DNA of 64,000 nucleotides from Aureimonas sp. Leaf324. GTDB taxonomy: Bacteria > Pseudomonadota > Alphaproteobacteria > Rhizobiales > Rhizobiaceae. The position numbers and the translations under genes were made by a program. The notes beneath the pieces were generated by a model. The model was not told the DNA's origin, ran no database searches, and saw only the letters and a list, made by a program, of their open reading frames with translations. The stretch is from positions 526,563 to 590,562 of the forward strand of contig NZ_LMOH01000001.1 of assembly GCF_001423245.1 (NCBI RefSeq), given 5' to 3'. Within the stretch, counting starts at the first letter, position 1, and every line of letters begins with the position of its first letter. Positions 26,236-37,771 of this stretch are shown here, piece by piece.

Positions 26236-26272
26236 AATCGCCGCGGCGCCCAACGGGTGCCGCGGCGATTTT
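26236..26272 (+). terminator. Rho-independent terminator after the purU operon
   Basis: A perfect 12-bp stem AATCGCCGCGGC/GCCGCGGCGATT at 26236-26247 and 26259-26270, extended inside by further GC pairs, followed by TTTT when the last stem bases are included. It lies 36 bases after the dehydrogenase stop codon. Confidence 0.8.
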
Positions 26273-26344
26273 CGTCTGGCGCTCGATCGACGTTAGGACG
26301 CAGGTGCGCCAGTCACGGCAAAACGATCGGTAGCGGGAAGGGGA

Positions 26345-26420
26345 TGGTGGGCGATGACAGGCTCGAACTGCCGACATCCTCGGTGTAAGCGAGGCGCTCT
26401 ACCAACTGAGCTAATCGCCC
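26345..26420 (-). tRNA. tRNA-Val (anticodon TAC)
   Basis: On the minus strand a 76-nt cloverleaf with encoded CCA: acceptor stem GGGCGAT/ATCGCCC, anticodon loop CTTACAC giving TAC, and T-arm GGCAG-TTCGAGC-CTGTC (one G-T pair). Confidence 0.95.
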
Positions 26421-26699
26421 TTCGAGGGCAGCAATTACGCGCTCGGCCGAGGTCCGGTCAAGTGGCTGGACGCGTGGGCAGTCGCAGTGTCGTCGCGACA
26501 AAGAGATTCGGCGTTGCTGCTCGGCGGTGTGGGGGAAAATGCCCGTTCGAACCCTTTGATTCTTTTTCCAAGACGCGCCGAACGCACTGATCGGTCAGCG
26601 TTTTCAAATCCATTGCGAATGCGCGTTGACAGACGGCAGGGGAGCCCGTAAACGACCGCTCATGCCGCTGACGGACACGCCAGCGACACAATACGATGC

Positions 26700-26776
26700 G
26701 CGGGTGTAGCTCAGTTGGTTAGAGTGCCGGCCTGTCACGCCGGAGGTCGCGGGTTCGAGCCCCGTCACTCGCGCCA
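26700..26776 (+). tRNA. tRNA-Asp (anticodon GTC), copy 1
   Basis: A 77-nt cloverleaf with encoded CCA: acceptor GCGGGTG/CACTCGC, anticodon loop CTGTCAC giving GTC, T-arm GCGGG-TTCGAGC-CCCGT. It differs from the second copy by one base in the D-loop (T here, C in copy 2). Confidence 0.96.
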
Positions 26777-26824
26777 TCGTATTTCGACTTTCTACGTTGC
26801 CTCGGATATGGGGCGGCGACATGC

Positions 26825-26901
26825 GCGGGTGTAGCTCAGTCGGTTAGAGTGCCGGCCTGTCACGCCGGAGGTCGCGGGTTCGAGCCCCGTCACTCGCGCC
26901 A
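26825..26901 (+). tRNA. tRNA-Asp (anticodon GTC), copy 2
   Basis: A 77-nt cloverleaf with encoded CCA, a tandem duplicate of the tRNA-Asp 125 bases upstream with one D-loop change. The four bases before each copy (ATGC) are also the same. Confidence 0.96.
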
Positions 26902-27198
26902 TTTTCTCTCTTCTGATGGCCTTCATGGTCTGTTTCGCAGACCGGGAAACCCTGTCGTTTCGCGTCCTGTTCGCGCCTTCGCGAAGATTGCCCGGAGCAC
27001 GACGTGGGGCCGGGGATGCTGCTTGCGTCCACATTAGGAAGGGTCTAATCCTCGCCGCAATGCGAAGGGCGTGAGCCGTGGCCGTTGGACGCATTGAAGG
27101 CGTTCGTTGATCACATACGTCCCCGTCAGGTTTTCAAAGCCGCACTGCCGCGGCCGGTGTGCGCACTTGGCGCACCCGGCTCAGAGGAAGACCCGCTT

Positions 27199-27564
27199 GT
27201 GAACGAGCTTCTTGGATCCTACCTGCCGATCGTCATCTTCGTCGGCGTCGCACTTCTGATCGGCGTCGCGCTTCTCGTGTCGCCATTTCTGCTCGCCTTC
27301 AAGGCGCCGGACGACGAGAAGCTGTCGGCCTACGAGTGCGGCTTCGACGCCTTCGACGATTCGCGCATGAAGTTCGACGTCCGATTCTATCTGGTGTCGA
27401 TCCTCTTCATCATCTTCGACCTCGAAGTCGCGTTCTTGTTTCCCTGGGCTGCCTCGTTCGGCGATCTCGGGTGGGCGGGCTTCTGGTCGATGATGGTCTT
27501 CCTCGGCGTTCTGACCGTCGGGTTTGTCTATGAATGGAAGAAAGGTGCCCTCGAATGGGATTGA
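27199..27564 (+). CDS. nuoA: NADH-quinone oxidoreductase subunit A
   Basis: A 121-residue membrane subunit of complex I with three transmembrane helices and the conserved loop [20 protein letters not shown] that sits near the quinone site. First gene of a complete nuoA-N operon. The GTG at 27199 with AGAGGAAG eight bases upstream gives the usual family length; an in-frame ATG at 27085 would add an unrelated 38-residue leader. The 3' end overlaps nuoB by ten bases. Confidence 0.94.
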   Translation: MNELLGSYLPIVIFVGVALLIGVALLVSPFLLAFKAPDDEKLSAYECGFDAFDDSRMKFDVRFYLVSILFIIFDLEVAFLFPWAASFGDLGWAGFWSMMVFLGVLTVGFVYEWKKGALEWD

Positions 27565-28112
27565 ACCCCGGTACCGCCCCGTTTGCCGCGCGGTCCGACC
27601 TGCAGGTAGCGCCTGCGGCCGACCCGTTCGTCACCGAGGTCAACAACGAACTGGCCGATAAGGGCTTCATCGTCACCTCGACCGAGGATCTCATCCAGTG
27701 GGCGCGCACGGGCTCGCTGATGTGGATGACCTTCGGGCTCGCATGCTGCGCGGTCGAGATGATGCAGATGTCGATGCCGCGCTACGACGGCGAACGCTTC
27801 GGCTTCGCGCCGCGCGCGTCGCCGCGCCAGTCAGACGTGATGATCGTCGCCGGCACACTGACCAACAAGATGGCGCCGGCGCTGCGGAAGGTCTACGACC
27901 AGATGCCGGAACCGCGCTACGTGATCTCGATGGGCTCCTGCGCCAACGGCGGTGGCTACTACCACTACTCCTACTCGGTGGTGCGCGGCTGCGATCGCGT
28001 GGTCCCGGTCGACATCTACGTGCCGGGCTGCCCGCCGACGGCCGAGGCGCTTCTCTACGGCGTGCTTCTTCTCCAGAAGAAGATCCGTCGTCTCGGAACG
28101 ATCGAGCGTTGA
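27555..28112 (+). CDS. nuoB: NADH-quinone oxidoreductase subunit B
   Basis: A 185-residue peripheral-arm subunit that carries iron-sulfur cluster N2, the direct electron donor to quinone. The ligands are the Cys64-Cys65 pair (LACCAVEM), Cys129 (GSCANGGG) and Cys159 (VPGCPP). I chose ATG 27555, inside the end of nuoA, over an ATG at 27534, because the alternate N-terminus overlaps nuoA further and is not conserved-looking. Confidence 0.95.
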   Translation: MGLNPGTAPFAARSDLQVAPAADPFVTEVNNELADKGFIVTSTEDLIQWARTGSLMWMTFGLACCAVEMMQMSMPRYDGERFGFAPRASPRQSDVMIVAGTLTNKMAPALRKVYDQMPEPRYVISMGSCANGGGYYHYSYSVVRGCDRVVPVDIYVPGCPPTAEALLYGVLLLQKKIRRLGTIER

Positions 28113-28119
28113 GGGGCGC

Positions 28120-28713
28120 ATGAACGAGCTTTCGGAATATCTGATCCCGCTGTTCGGCGAGAAGCTTGTCGGCTCGGACATCCGGCTGGACGAGCTGACC
28201 CTCACCGTCGCCCCGGAGCACCTCGTCGAGGTCGTCACGCATCTGCGCGACGATCCGCAGTGCCAGTTCAAGTCCTTCGTCGACCTGTGCGGCGTGGACT
28301 ACCCGGCGCGGGTCGAGCGGTTCGAGGTGGTGATCCATCTTCTTTCGCCGTACCTCAACCAGCGCATCCGCGTGAAGGTTCTGACCGGGGAGGACGACCC
28401 GGTTCCCTCGATCACCAGCGTCTTCCCCGGCGCCGACTGGTTCGAGCGGGAGGCCTACGACCTCTACGGAATCCTGTTCACCGGGCACCCCGATCTTCGC
28501 CGTATCCTCACGGATTACGGCTTCGAGGGGCACCCGCTGCGCAAGGACTTCCCGCTGACCGGGTTCGTCGAAGTCCACTACGACGAGCAGCTGAAGCAGG
28601 TGGTCTACGAGCCGGTCGAGTTGCGCCAGGAGTTCCGGCAGTTCGATTTCCTGTCGCCGTGGGAGGGCACGGACTACATGCTGCCGGGCGACGAGAAGGC
28701 GAAGGCGAACTGA
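28120..28713 (+). CDS. nuoC: NADH-quinone oxidoreductase subunit C
   Basis: A 197-residue 30-kDa-type subunit of the complex I connecting module, separate from NuoD as in most alphaproteobacteria. The family signature [22 protein letters not shown] lies in the second half. The ATG at 28120 follows GAGGGGC, a good ribosome-binding site, seven bases after the nuoB stop. Confidence 0.95.
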   Translation: MNELSEYLIPLFGEKLVGSDIRLDELTLTVAPEHLVEVVTHLRDDPQCQFKSFVDLCGVDYPARVERFEVVIHLLSPYLNQRIRVKVLTGEDDPVPSITSVFPGADWFEREAYDLYGILFTGHPDLRRILTDYGFEGHPLRKDFPLTGFVEVHYDEQLKQVVYEPVELRQEFRQFDFLSPWEGTDYMLPGDEKAKAN

Positions 28714-28717
28714 GAGG

Positions 28718-28888
28718 GTGACGGGCGAGGGCGCGTTTCCGTCCGGCGGCTTCGGTCGTCGGGGTCCGTCGAGCAGCGGTCCCGAGTCCGTCGACGACAA
28801 GTCGTCGCATTATTCCTTCGCGAACGAAGCCCGTAGGATCACGGGCGCGCAAACTGTCGCGCAGTTCGCAAACGAGCAGGGTGCCTGA
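28718..28888 (+). CDS. Possible 56-residue frame between nuoC and nuoD
   Basis: A GTG-started frame of 57 codons fills the gap between nuoC (ends 28713) and nuoD (GTG at 28891), with only four and two bases to spare. The first 30 residues are Gly/Ser/Pro/Arg-rich; the last part reads [21 protein letters not shown] and could form a helix. There is no separate ribosome-binding site except GAGAGG directly before the GTG, which is too close. I do not recognise it. It may be a real small protein of the nuo operon or a chance open frame in GC-rich DNA. Confidence 0.3.
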   Translation: MTGEGAFPSGGFGRRGPSSSGPESVDDKSSHYSFANEARRITGAQTVAQFANEQGA

Positions 28889-28890
28889 CC

Positions 28891-30081
28891 GTGGCCGAGA
28901 TCGACGTCCGGAACTTCAACATCAATTTCGGCCCTCAGCATCCGGCCGCGCACGGCGTGCTGCGCCTCGTGCTGGAGCTTGACGGCGAGAACGTCGAGCG
29001 GGTCGATCCACATATCGGCCTGTTGCACCGCGGCACCGAGAAGCTGATTGAGCAGAAGACCTATCTGCAGGCGATGCCCTACTTCGATCGGCTCGACTAC
29101 GTGGCGCCGATGAACCAGGAGCATGCTTTCTGCCTTGCGGTCGAGCGTCTGGCTGGCGTCGACGTGCCAATCCGGGGTCAGCTGATCCGCGTTCTTTATT
29201 GCGAGATCGGCCGCATCCTCTCGCACCTTCTCAACGTGACGACCCAGGCGATGGACGTCGGCGCGCTGACCCCGCCGCTCTGGGGTTTCGAGGAGCGGGA
29301 GAAGCTGATGGTGTTCTACGAGCGCGCCTCCGGCGCTCGCCTCCACGCCGCCTACTTCCGGCCGGGCGGCGTCCACCAGGATCTGGCGCCGCAACTCGTC
29401 GACGACATCGGCGTGTGGTGCGACGAGTTCCTGCCGCGCCTCGCCGACATCGATGAACTCCTGACCGAGAACCGCATCTTCAAGCAGCGCAACGTCGATA
29501 TCGGCGTCGTCAGCCTCGAGGACGCCTGGGCGTGGGGTTTCTCGGGCGTGATGGTGCGTGGATCGGGCGCCGCGTGGGACCTGCGAAAGTCGCAGCCCTA
29601 CGAGTGCTACGATCAGATGGATTTCGACATTCCGATCGGCAAGAACGGCGACTGCTACGACCGCTATCTCATCCGCATGGAAGAGATGCGTCAGTCGGTC
29701 GCGATCATGAAGCAGTGCGTCGAGCGGCTGGCGGGCCGCGACCGGGCCGGCCCCTTCGCCTCGACCGAGGGCAAGGTGGTGCCGCCCAAGCGCGGCGAGA
29801 TGCGTCGCTCGATGGAAGCGCTGATTCACCACTTCAAGCTCTACACCGAAGGCTTCCATGTGCCCGAGGGCGAGGTCTACGCCGCCGTCGAGGCGCCCAA
29901 GGGTGAGTTCGGCGTCTATCTGGTGGCGGACGGGACCAACAAGCCGTACCGCTGCAAGATCCGCGCGCCCGGTTTTGCCCATCTGCAGGCGATGGATTTC
30001 CTCTGCCGCAATCACATGCTGGCCGACGTCTCCGCGATTCTCGGATCGTGCGACATCGTGTTCGGCGAGGTCGACCGCTAG
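28891..30081 (+). CDS. nuoD: NADH-quinone oxidoreductase subunit D
   Basis: A 396-residue 49-kDa-type subunit of the complex I peripheral arm, homologous to the large subunit of NiFe hydrogenases and forming one side of the quinone cavity. Signatures are [15 protein letters not shown] near the N-terminus, the quinone-site tyrosine region and [15 protein letters not shown]. It starts at a GTG at 28891 and has ordinary family length. Confidence 0.95.
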   Translation: MAEIDVRNFNINFGPQHPAAHGVLRLVLELDGENVERVDPHIGLLHRGTEKLIEQKTYLQAMPYFDRLDYVAPMNQEHAFCLAVERLAGVDVPIRGQLIRVLYCEIGRILSHLLNVTTQAMDVGALTPPLWGFEEREKLMVFYERASGARLHAAYFRPGGVHQDLAPQLVDDIGVWCDEFLPRLADIDELLTENRIFKQRNVDIGVVSLEDAWAWGFSGVMVRGSGAAWDLRKSQPYECYDQMDFDIPIGKNGDCYDRYLIRMEEMRQSVAIMKQCVERLAGRDRAGPFASTEGKVVPPKRGEMRRSMEALIHHFKLYTEGFHVPEGEVYAAVEAPKGEFGVYLVADGTNKPYRCKIRAPGFAHLQAMDFLCRNHMLADVSAILGSCDIVFGEVDR

Positions 30082-30247
30082 ACCGGGAACGGCCAGCTGG
30101 AATTGCCCCTATCGCCTCGCTGGAAGGCGATCGAAAATCTATACGACACGGCGTCCGGCACGGGTTCGGGCGCTGGTCTTTCATGCTTAATGTGTTAGAA
30201 CGCGCCGCAACACGGGTGTGTTGGAACCGTTCTGAAGTCGAGGTCCG

Positions 30248-31438
30248 ATGTCCGTCAGACGTCTTGCGGAAGATGCCGTTCAGCCTCAGGGTTTTGCCTT
30301 CTCGGCGCAGAACGCCGAATGGGCCGAGGCGACGATCCGCAAATATCCCGAAGGGCGCCAGCAGTCCGCCGTCATCCCGCTCCTGATGCGTGCGCAGGAG
30401 CAGGACGGCTGGGTGACGAAGGCCGCCATCGAGCACGTCGCGCAGCGGCTCCGCATGCCGATGATCCGCGTGCTCGAGGTCGCGACCTTCTACACGCAGT
30501 TCCAACTCGCGCCGGTGGGCACGCGCGCCCATATCCAGGTGTGCGGCACCACGCCGTGCATGCTGCGCGGTTCGGACGATCTAAAGCGCGTTTGCCGCGA
30601 GAAGATCCATCCGCAGCCGTTTCACCTGAACGAGAGTGGAACGCTGTCGTGGGAAGAGGTCGAGTGCCTCGGCGCCTGCGTGAATGCTCCGATGGTCATG
30701 GTGTTCAAGGACACTTACGAGGACCTGACCGCCGAGCGGCTGGCCGAGATCATCGACGCGTTCGATCGCGGCGAGGGGGCGGCCGTGAAGAAGGGTCCGC
30801 AGATCGACCGTCATCTTTCGGTCCCCGTGGGCGGCCTGACGACACTGAACACCTTCAACGACGACGACGATAGCGGTACCGACGAGGCTCGCACGGCACC
30901 GCAGACCGGCGGCACTTCCACGCCGAGCGACGGCGGGGCCGGCTCGGCACCCTCGCAGGCCGGTCGCGTCGATACGCACGCTCCGGAAACCGATCCGACG
31001 ATCAAAGGTCCGGATGGTGTTGAGAAGACCCATCCGGCGGCAGAAGAGGCGACCAGCGTCGACCTGACGACCCATTCCGCCACCTCCGGGAAGACGGGCG
31101 GGACGCAGCAGGGGCCGACCGGTGCCGAGCTGACGAACGCCGCCGCCGAACAGAAGAAAGCGGAGACCATGTCGGGCGAGGCTCGCACGGATGGCCCGCT
31201 GACAACGAAGGGCGTGAGCGCGCAGAGCGCCGTCGTCCTCAACGAAAAGTTCGTCGACGACAGCGATCGAGGCTCGGCCGCGACCGGCAAGGAAGACCTT
31301 TCGGGCAAGGACCACACGGCGACCGGTACGCTGGAAGGCCAGCGCACGGATACCGACGACGTCGTTCCGGGTCCCGACAGGGGCAAGGGCGAGCCGGCCA
31401 AGGGTCGTCGCGGCACAAAGCCGAAGGCTTCGGAATAG
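30248..31438 (+). CDS. nuoE: NADH-quinone oxidoreductase subunit E with long C-terminal extension
   Basis: A 396-residue protein. Residues 1-200 are a normal 24-kDa-type NuoE (thioredoxin-like fold) with the N1a 2Fe-2S ligands Cys99, Cys104, Cys140 and Cys144. From about 205 to the end follows a hydrophilic tail of about 190 residues rich in Thr, Gly, Asp, Glu, Pro and Lys ([18 protein letters not shown] onward), with no hydrophobic core, so probably disordered. Such tails of variable length are found in rhizobial NuoE proteins; no function is established that I know of. The gene follows nuoD after 166 bases, one of the largest gaps in the operon. Confidence 0.93.
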   Translation: MSVRRLAEDAVQPQGFAFSAQNAEWAEATIRKYPEGRQQSAVIPLLMRAQEQDGWVTKAAIEHVAQRLRMPMIRVLEVATFYTQFQLAPVGTRAHIQVCGTTPCMLRGSDDLKRVCREKIHPQPFHLNESGTLSWEEVECLGACVNAPMVMVFKDTYEDLTAERLAEIIDAFDRGEGAAVKKGPQIDRHLSVPVGGLTTLNTFNDDDDSGTDEARTAPQTGGTSTPSDGGAGSAPSQAGRVDTHAPETDPTIKGPDGVEKTHPAAEEATSVDLTTHSATSGKTGGTQQGPTGAELTNAAAEQKKAETMSGEARTDGPLTTKGVSAQSAVVLNEKFVDDSDRGSAATGKEDLSGKDHTATGTLEGQRTDTDDVVPGPDRGKGEPAKGRRGTKPKASE

Positions 31439-31452
31439 GCGGAGATCGGAAC

Positions 31453-32760
31453 ATGCTTCAGGACAAGGACCGGATCTTCACCAACATCTACGGCCTTCGG
31501 GACAAGAGCCTGAAGGGCGCGATGAAGCGCGGCCATTTCGACGGCACGGCCGAGATCATCGGCAAGGGCCGCGACTGGATCATCAACGAGATGAAGGCGT
31601 CGGGTCTGCGCGGACGCGGCGGCGCGGGCTTCCCGACCGGCCTGAAATGGTCGTTCATGCCGAAGGAAGTCGGCGAGCGCCCGCATTACCTCGTGGTCAA
31701 CGCCGACGAATCCGAGCCCGGGACCTGCAAGGACCGGGAGATCATGCGCAACGACCCGTTCACGCTGGTCGAGGGCTGCGTGATCGCCGGTTTCGCGATG
31801 GGCGCACACACGGCCTATATCTATGTCCGCGGCGAGTACGTTCGCGAGCGCGAGGCGCTGCAGCTTGCCATCGATGAGTGCTATGAGGCGGGACTTCTCG
31901 GCCGCGACAACAAGTGCGGCTGGGACATGGACATCTTCGTCCACCATGGCGCCGGAGCCTACATCTGCGGCGAAGAGACGGCGTTGCTGGAGAGTCTTGA
32001 GGGCAAGAAGGGTCAGCCGCGGCTGAAGCCGCCGTTCCCGGCCAACATGGGCCTCTACGGTTGCCCGACGACGGTGAACAACGTCGAGTCGATCGCGGTC
32101 GCGCCGACCATCCTGCGCCGCGGCGGCGGGTGGTTCGCCGGTATCGGCCGTCCGAACAACACCGGCACGAAGCTCTTCTCGATCTCCGGCCACGTGAACC
32201 GGCCGTGCACGGTCGAGGAGTCGATGGGCATTCCGTTCCGGGAGCTGATCGACCGTCACTGCGGCGGCGTTCGCGGCGGCTACGAGAACCTCTTGGCGGT
32301 CATTCCGGGCGGTTCTTCCTGTCCGCTGGTACCCGGCGAGCAGATTCTCGACGCGCCGATGGACTTCGACGGCATGCGCGAGGTGAAGTCCTCGTTCGGC
32401 ACGGCCGCCGTGATCGTGATGGACAAGTCGACCGACATCGTCCGCGCCATCGCCCGTCTCGCCTACTTCTACAAGCATGAGAGCTGCGGCCAGTGCACGC
32501 CGTGCCGCGAAGGCACCGGCTGGATGTGGCGCGTCATGGAACGTATGGTGGTCGGCAACGCGCAGAAGCGCGAGATCGACATGTTGCTCGACGTGACGAA
32601 GCAGGTCGAGGGTCACACGATCTGCGCGCTTGGCGATGCCGCCGCCTGGCCGATCCAGGGTCTGGTTCGCCACTTCCGCCCGGAGATCGAGCGTCGCATC
32701 GACGAGTTCTCGCTCAACGCCGACACGGGTCGCAAGCCGATCCTGCAGGCGGCGGAATAG
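31453..32760 (+). CDS. nuoF: NADH-quinone oxidoreductase subunit F
   Basis: A 435-residue 51-kDa-type subunit that binds NADH and FMN and holds cluster N3. The nucleotide-binding region [14 protein letters not shown] is near residue 55, EESEPGT-type FMN contacts follow ([12 protein letters not shown]), and the 4Fe-4S ligands are in [10 protein letters not shown] (about 345-353) with a fourth cysteine in [13 protein letters not shown] (about 391). Length is ordinary. It starts at ATG 31453, 14 bases after nuoE. Confidence 0.96.
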   Translation: MLQDKDRIFTNIYGLRDKSLKGAMKRGHFDGTAEIIGKGRDWIINEMKASGLRGRGGAGFPTGLKWSFMPKEVGERPHYLVVNADESEPGTCKDREIMRNDPFTLVEGCVIAGFAMGAHTAYIYVRGEYVREREALQLAIDECYEAGLLGRDNKCGWDMDIFVHHGAGAYICGEETALLESLEGKKGQPRLKPPFPANMGLYGCPTTVNNVESIAVAPTILRRGGGWFAGIGRPNNTGTKLFSISGHVNRPCTVEESMGIPFRELIDRHCGGVRGGYENLLAVIPGGSSCPLVPGEQILDAPMDFDGMREVKSSFGTAAVIVMDKSTDIVRAIARLAYFYKHESCGQCTPCREGTGWMWRVMERMVVGNAQKREIDMLLDVTKQVEGHTICALGDAAAWPIQGLVRHFRPEIERRIDEFSLNADTGRKPILQAAE

Positions 32761-32768
32761 GGTTTCGC

Positions 32769-32954
32769 ATGTCGGCTTCGCGAGGGTTCGTGTTCCCGAG
32801 CGAAATCTACGAACTGCCGGATCAGCGTCGCGCGCCTTTCGAAGAGGCGTCCGATGCCGTAACCGGCAGAATGGTTTTATACCTGGCGAGTGACGCCGGT
32901 TGCCGCGAAATCGGCGATCGATGCGCTTTGGAAGCCAAGTTCGATCGGGTCTGA
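32769..32954 (+). CDS. Uncharacterised 61-residue protein between nuoF and nuoG
   Basis: A 61-codon ATG-started frame that begins eight bases after nuoF and ends two bases before the nuoG ATG, so it fits the operon exactly. The peptide is soluble, starts [19 protein letters not shown] and ends with [19 protein letters not shown], containing two cysteines. About a third of its codons end in A or T, clearly more than in the adjacent nuo genes. I do not recognise a domain. Position in the operon, tight spacing and absence of a competing frame favour a real gene; alphaproteobacterial nuo operons often carry small unassigned frames. Possible roles in assembly are pure inference. Confidence 0.55.
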   Translation: MSASRGFVFPSEIYELPDQRRAPFEEASDAVTGRMVLYLASDAGCREIGDRCALEAKFDRV

Positions 32955-32956
32955 AA

Positions 32957-35032
<2,076 letters not shown>

Positions 35033-35047
35033 GGACGGTACGAACCC

Positions 35048-36136
35048 ATGGAGCTGTTCTCCGCCTATATCTGGCCGGCCCTCGTCATCATCGGTCAGAG
35101 CCTTCTCTTCCTGGTGGTCCTGCTGGTCCTGATCGCCTACATCCTTCTGGCCGATCGCAAGATTTGGGCAGCCGTGCAGATGCGTCGCGGCCCTAACGTC
35201 GTCGGTCCCTTCGGCCTCTTCCAGTCCTTCGCCGACCTCCTGAAGTTCGTCCTGAAGGAGCCGGTCATTCCGGCTTCGTCCGACAAGGTCGTCTTCCTCC
35301 TGGCGCCGCTGGTCGCGGTGACACTGGCGCTGGCGACCTTTGCGGTGGTGCCGGTCTCCAACGGCTGGGTGATCGCCGACATCAACATCGGCATCCTCTA
35401 CATCTTCGCGATCTCGTCGCTGGAGGTGTATGGCGTCATCATGGGCGGCTGGGCGTCGAACTCGAAATACGCCTTCCTCGGCGCGCTCCGCTCGGCGGCC
35501 CAGATGGTGTCCTACGAGGTCTCGATCGGCTTCGTGATCGTCACCGTTCTCCTGTGCGCGGGTTCGCTCAATCTCACCCAGATTGTTCTGTCGCAGAACA
35601 CCGGCGTCGGCACGATGGTCGGCCTGCCCGCCAGCTTCCTCGACTGGCATTGGCTGTCGCTCTTCCCGATGTTCGTGATCTTCTTCATCTCGGCACTCGC
35701 CGAGACGAACCGGCCGCCGTTCGATCTGCCGGAAGCGGAGTCGGAACTCGTCGCGGGCTTCATGGTCGAGTACGGCTCGACCCCGTACATGATGTTCATG
35801 CTCGGCGAGTATGCGGCTATCACCCTGATGTGCTCGCTGATGACCATCCTGTTTCTGGGTGGTTGGCTCCCGCCCTTCGGTTTCGCGCCATTCACCTGGG
35901 TGCCGGGTGTCATCTGGTTCCTGGCGAAGGTGGCGCTCTGCTTCTTCATGTTCGCGATGGTGAAGGCCTTCGTGCCGCGCTACCGCTACGACCAGCTCAT
36001 GCGGCTTGGCTGGAAGGTGTTCCTGCCGCTGTCGCTGGCGATGGTTGTGGTGGTCGCGCTGGTGCTCCAGCTGACCGGCTGGGGCGACGGCCAGAGCGTG
36101 GACGCCGCTCGTCAGGCGGCGGCGCTGTCCTGGTAA
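35048..36136 (+). CDS. nuoH: NADH-quinone oxidoreductase subunit H
   Basis: A 362-residue membrane subunit (ND1 type) with about eight to nine transmembrane helices. It forms the quinone entry channel at the joint of the two arms. Signatures are [24 protein letters not shown] and [21 protein letters not shown], the charged loop conserved in all ND1 proteins. It begins 15 bases after nuoG. Confidence 0.96.
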   Translation: MELFSAYIWPALVIIGQSLLFLVVLLVLIAYILLADRKIWAAVQMRRGPNVVGPFGLFQSFADLLKFVLKEPVIPASSDKVVFLLAPLVAVTLALATFAVVPVSNGWVIADINIGILYIFAISSLEVYGVIMGGWASNSKYAFLGALRSAAQMVSYEVSIGFVIVTVLLCAGSLNLTQIVLSQNTGVGTMVGLPASFLDWHWLSLFPMFVIFFISALAETNRPPFDLPEAESELVAGFMVEYGSTPYMMFMLGEYAAITLMCSLMTILFLGGWLPPFGFAPFTWVPGVIWFLAKVALCFFMFAMVKAFVPRYRYDQLMRLGWKVFLPLSLAMVVVVALVLQLTGWGDGQSVDAARQAAALSW

Positions 36137-36206
36137 GCCGCAAAGACATAACGAGGGCGGTGATCGTGCCGCCCGAAGCCTCCGCCACCGGAGATCGGAT
36201 CGTTCG

Positions 36207-36698
36207 ATGAGTGCCCTGGCCCAGTCCGTCAAATCCCTGTTCCTGGTCGAGTTCCTGAAGGCGTTCCGCCTGTCGATGCGGTACTTCTTCGCTCCCAAGG
36301 CGACCGTGAACTACCCGTTCGAGAAGGGGCCGATCAGCCCGCGCTTCCGGGGAGAGCACGCACTGCGCCGTTATCCCAACGGCGAAGAGCGCTGCATCGC
36401 CTGCAAGCTCTGCGAGGCGATCTGCCCCGCGCAGGCCATCACGATCGAAGCCGGGCCGCGCCGCAACGACGGCACGCGCCGCACGGTGCGCTACGACATC
36501 GACATGGTGAAGTGCATCTACTGCGGCTTCTGCCAGGAAGCCTGTCCGGTCGACGCGATCGTCGAGGGCCCGAACTTCGAGTTCTCCACCGAGACGCGTG
36601 AGGAACTGTACTACGACAAGGAAAAGCTGCTGGCGAACGGCGACCGTTGGGAGCGTGAAATCGCTCGCAACATTGCGCTCGACGCTCCGTACCGCTAA
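36207..36698 (+). CDS. nuoI: NADH-quinone oxidoreductase subunit I
   Basis: A 163-residue TYKY-type ferredoxin subunit with two 4Fe-4S clusters (N6a, N6b). The ligands are Cys63, 66, 69, 73 ([11 protein letters not shown]) and Cys103, 106, 109, 113 ([11 protein letters not shown]). An N-terminal amphipathic region contacts the membrane arm. Complete and of ordinary length. Confidence 0.96.
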   Translation: MSALAQSVKSLFLVEFLKAFRLSMRYFFAPKATVNYPFEKGPISPRFRGEHALRRYPNGEERCIACKLCEAICPAQAITIEAGPRRNDGTRRTVRYDIDMVKCIYCGFCQEACPVDAIVEGPNFEFSTETREELYYDKEKLLANGDRWEREIARNIALDAPYR

Positions 36699-36812
36699 TC
36701 CGCACCCCGTGGCGCCGTGGCGCGCCACGCTCCGAACCGAATCTGCCGGCGGCGAACGAGGTCATCGTTCGTCCGCCCTTTGATGCTACCGCGATTTCAG
36801 GGGGAGCCCGAC

Positions 36813-37430
36813 ATGTTGGGGCTGCAAGCCTTCTTCTTCTACGTGTTCGCCATCGTCTCCGTCGGCTCGGCGATGATGGTGGTTCTCTCCCGGAACCCCG
36901 TCCATTCGGTCCTCTTCTTGATCCTGACCTTCGTGGCGGCGGCGGGTCTGTTCCTGCTGACCGGTGCCGAATTTTTGGCGCTGATCCTGATCGTCGTCTA
37001 TGTCGGCGCGGTGGCGATCCTGTTCCTGTTCGTCGTCATGATGCTGGATCTGGATTTTGGTCGCATCAAGCCGGGCGCCCTTCAGTACGCTCCGATCGGC
37101 GCCGTGATCGGTCTGGTTCTCCTCGCGCAGCTGATCATCGCGGTCACCGGCAGCTACTATTCCCCGCAGCTCAGCGCGAGGACGGTTATGCCGACCCCGC
37201 CGCTGGAGCAGCTCTCCAACATCCAGGCGATCGGGCACGTTCTCTATACGCGCTACGTCTTCTTCTTCCAGATGGCCGGCCTCGTGCTGTTCGTCGCGAT
37301 GATCGGCGCCATCGTGCTGACGCTGCGCCACAAGCCGGGCCTCAAGCGCCAGTCGATCCCCGTTCAGGTCGCGCGCAACCCGGCCACCGCGATCGAGATC
37401 CGCAAGGTCGAGAGCGGCAAGGGCATCTGA
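36813..37430 (+). CDS. nuoJ: NADH-quinone oxidoreductase subunit J
   Basis: A 205-residue membrane subunit (ND6 type) with five predicted helices; [17 protein letters not shown] is the conserved helix 3 with the pi-bulge. The ATG at 36813 has AGGGGGA upstream, which decides it over in-frame starts from 36717 that would add a basic, unrelated leader. The last 35 residues are a hydrophilic tail. Confidence 0.94.
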   Translation: MLGLQAFFFYVFAIVSVGSAMMVVLSRNPVHSVLFLILTFVAAAGLFLLTGAEFLALILIVVYVGAVAILFLFVVMMLDLDFGRIKPGALQYAPIGAVIGLVLLAQLIIAVTGSYYSPQLSARTVMPTPPLEQLSNIQAIGHVLYTRYVFFFQMAGLVLFVAMIGAIVLTLRHKPGLKRQSIPVQVARNPATAIEIRKVESGKGI

Positions 37431-37452
37431 GGCAGATAGGGATACACGAACC

Positions 37453-37761
37453 ATGGCTGTCGGCCTCGGACACTACCTCACGGTCGCCGCGATCCTCTTC
37501 GTTACGGGGGTCTTCGGCATCTTCATGAACCGCAAGAACATCATCACGATCCTCATGTCGGTCGAGTTGATCCTCCTGTCGGTCAATCTCAACCTCGTGG
37601 CATTCTCCGCCTTCCTGAACGATCTGGCCGGGCAGGTCTTCGCCCTGTTCATCCTCACGGTCGCCGCGGCGGAAGCTGCGATCGGCCTGGCGATCCTGGT
37701 CGTCTTCTTCCGGAATCGCGGCTCGATCGCCGTCGATGACGTCAACACGATGAAGGGCTGA
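37453..37761 (+). CDS. nuoK: NADH-quinone oxidoreductase subunit K
   Basis: A 102-residue membrane subunit (ND4L type) with three transmembrane helices. The two conserved glutamates of the proton path are visible in [12 protein letters not shown] and [11 protein letters not shown]. It starts 22 bases after nuoJ and precedes nuoL by ten bases. Confidence 0.96.
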   Translation: MAVGLGHYLTVAAILFVTGVFGIFMNRKNIITILMSVELILLSVNLNLVAFSAFLNDLAGQVFALFILTVAAAEAAIGLAILVVFFRNRGSIAVDDVNTMKG

Positions 37762-37771
37762 GGCCGCGACG

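Noticed and set aside
24410-26377. An open frame of 655 codons antisense to the dimethylglycine-dehydrogenase-like gene
   Set aside because: Composition-driven shadow frame; the plus-strand gene has a full domain structure.
26700-26901. Tandem tRNA-Asp as an integration (att) site
   Set aside because: No integrase, no foreign-looking DNA and no partial tRNA copy lie nearby; both copies are complete genes.
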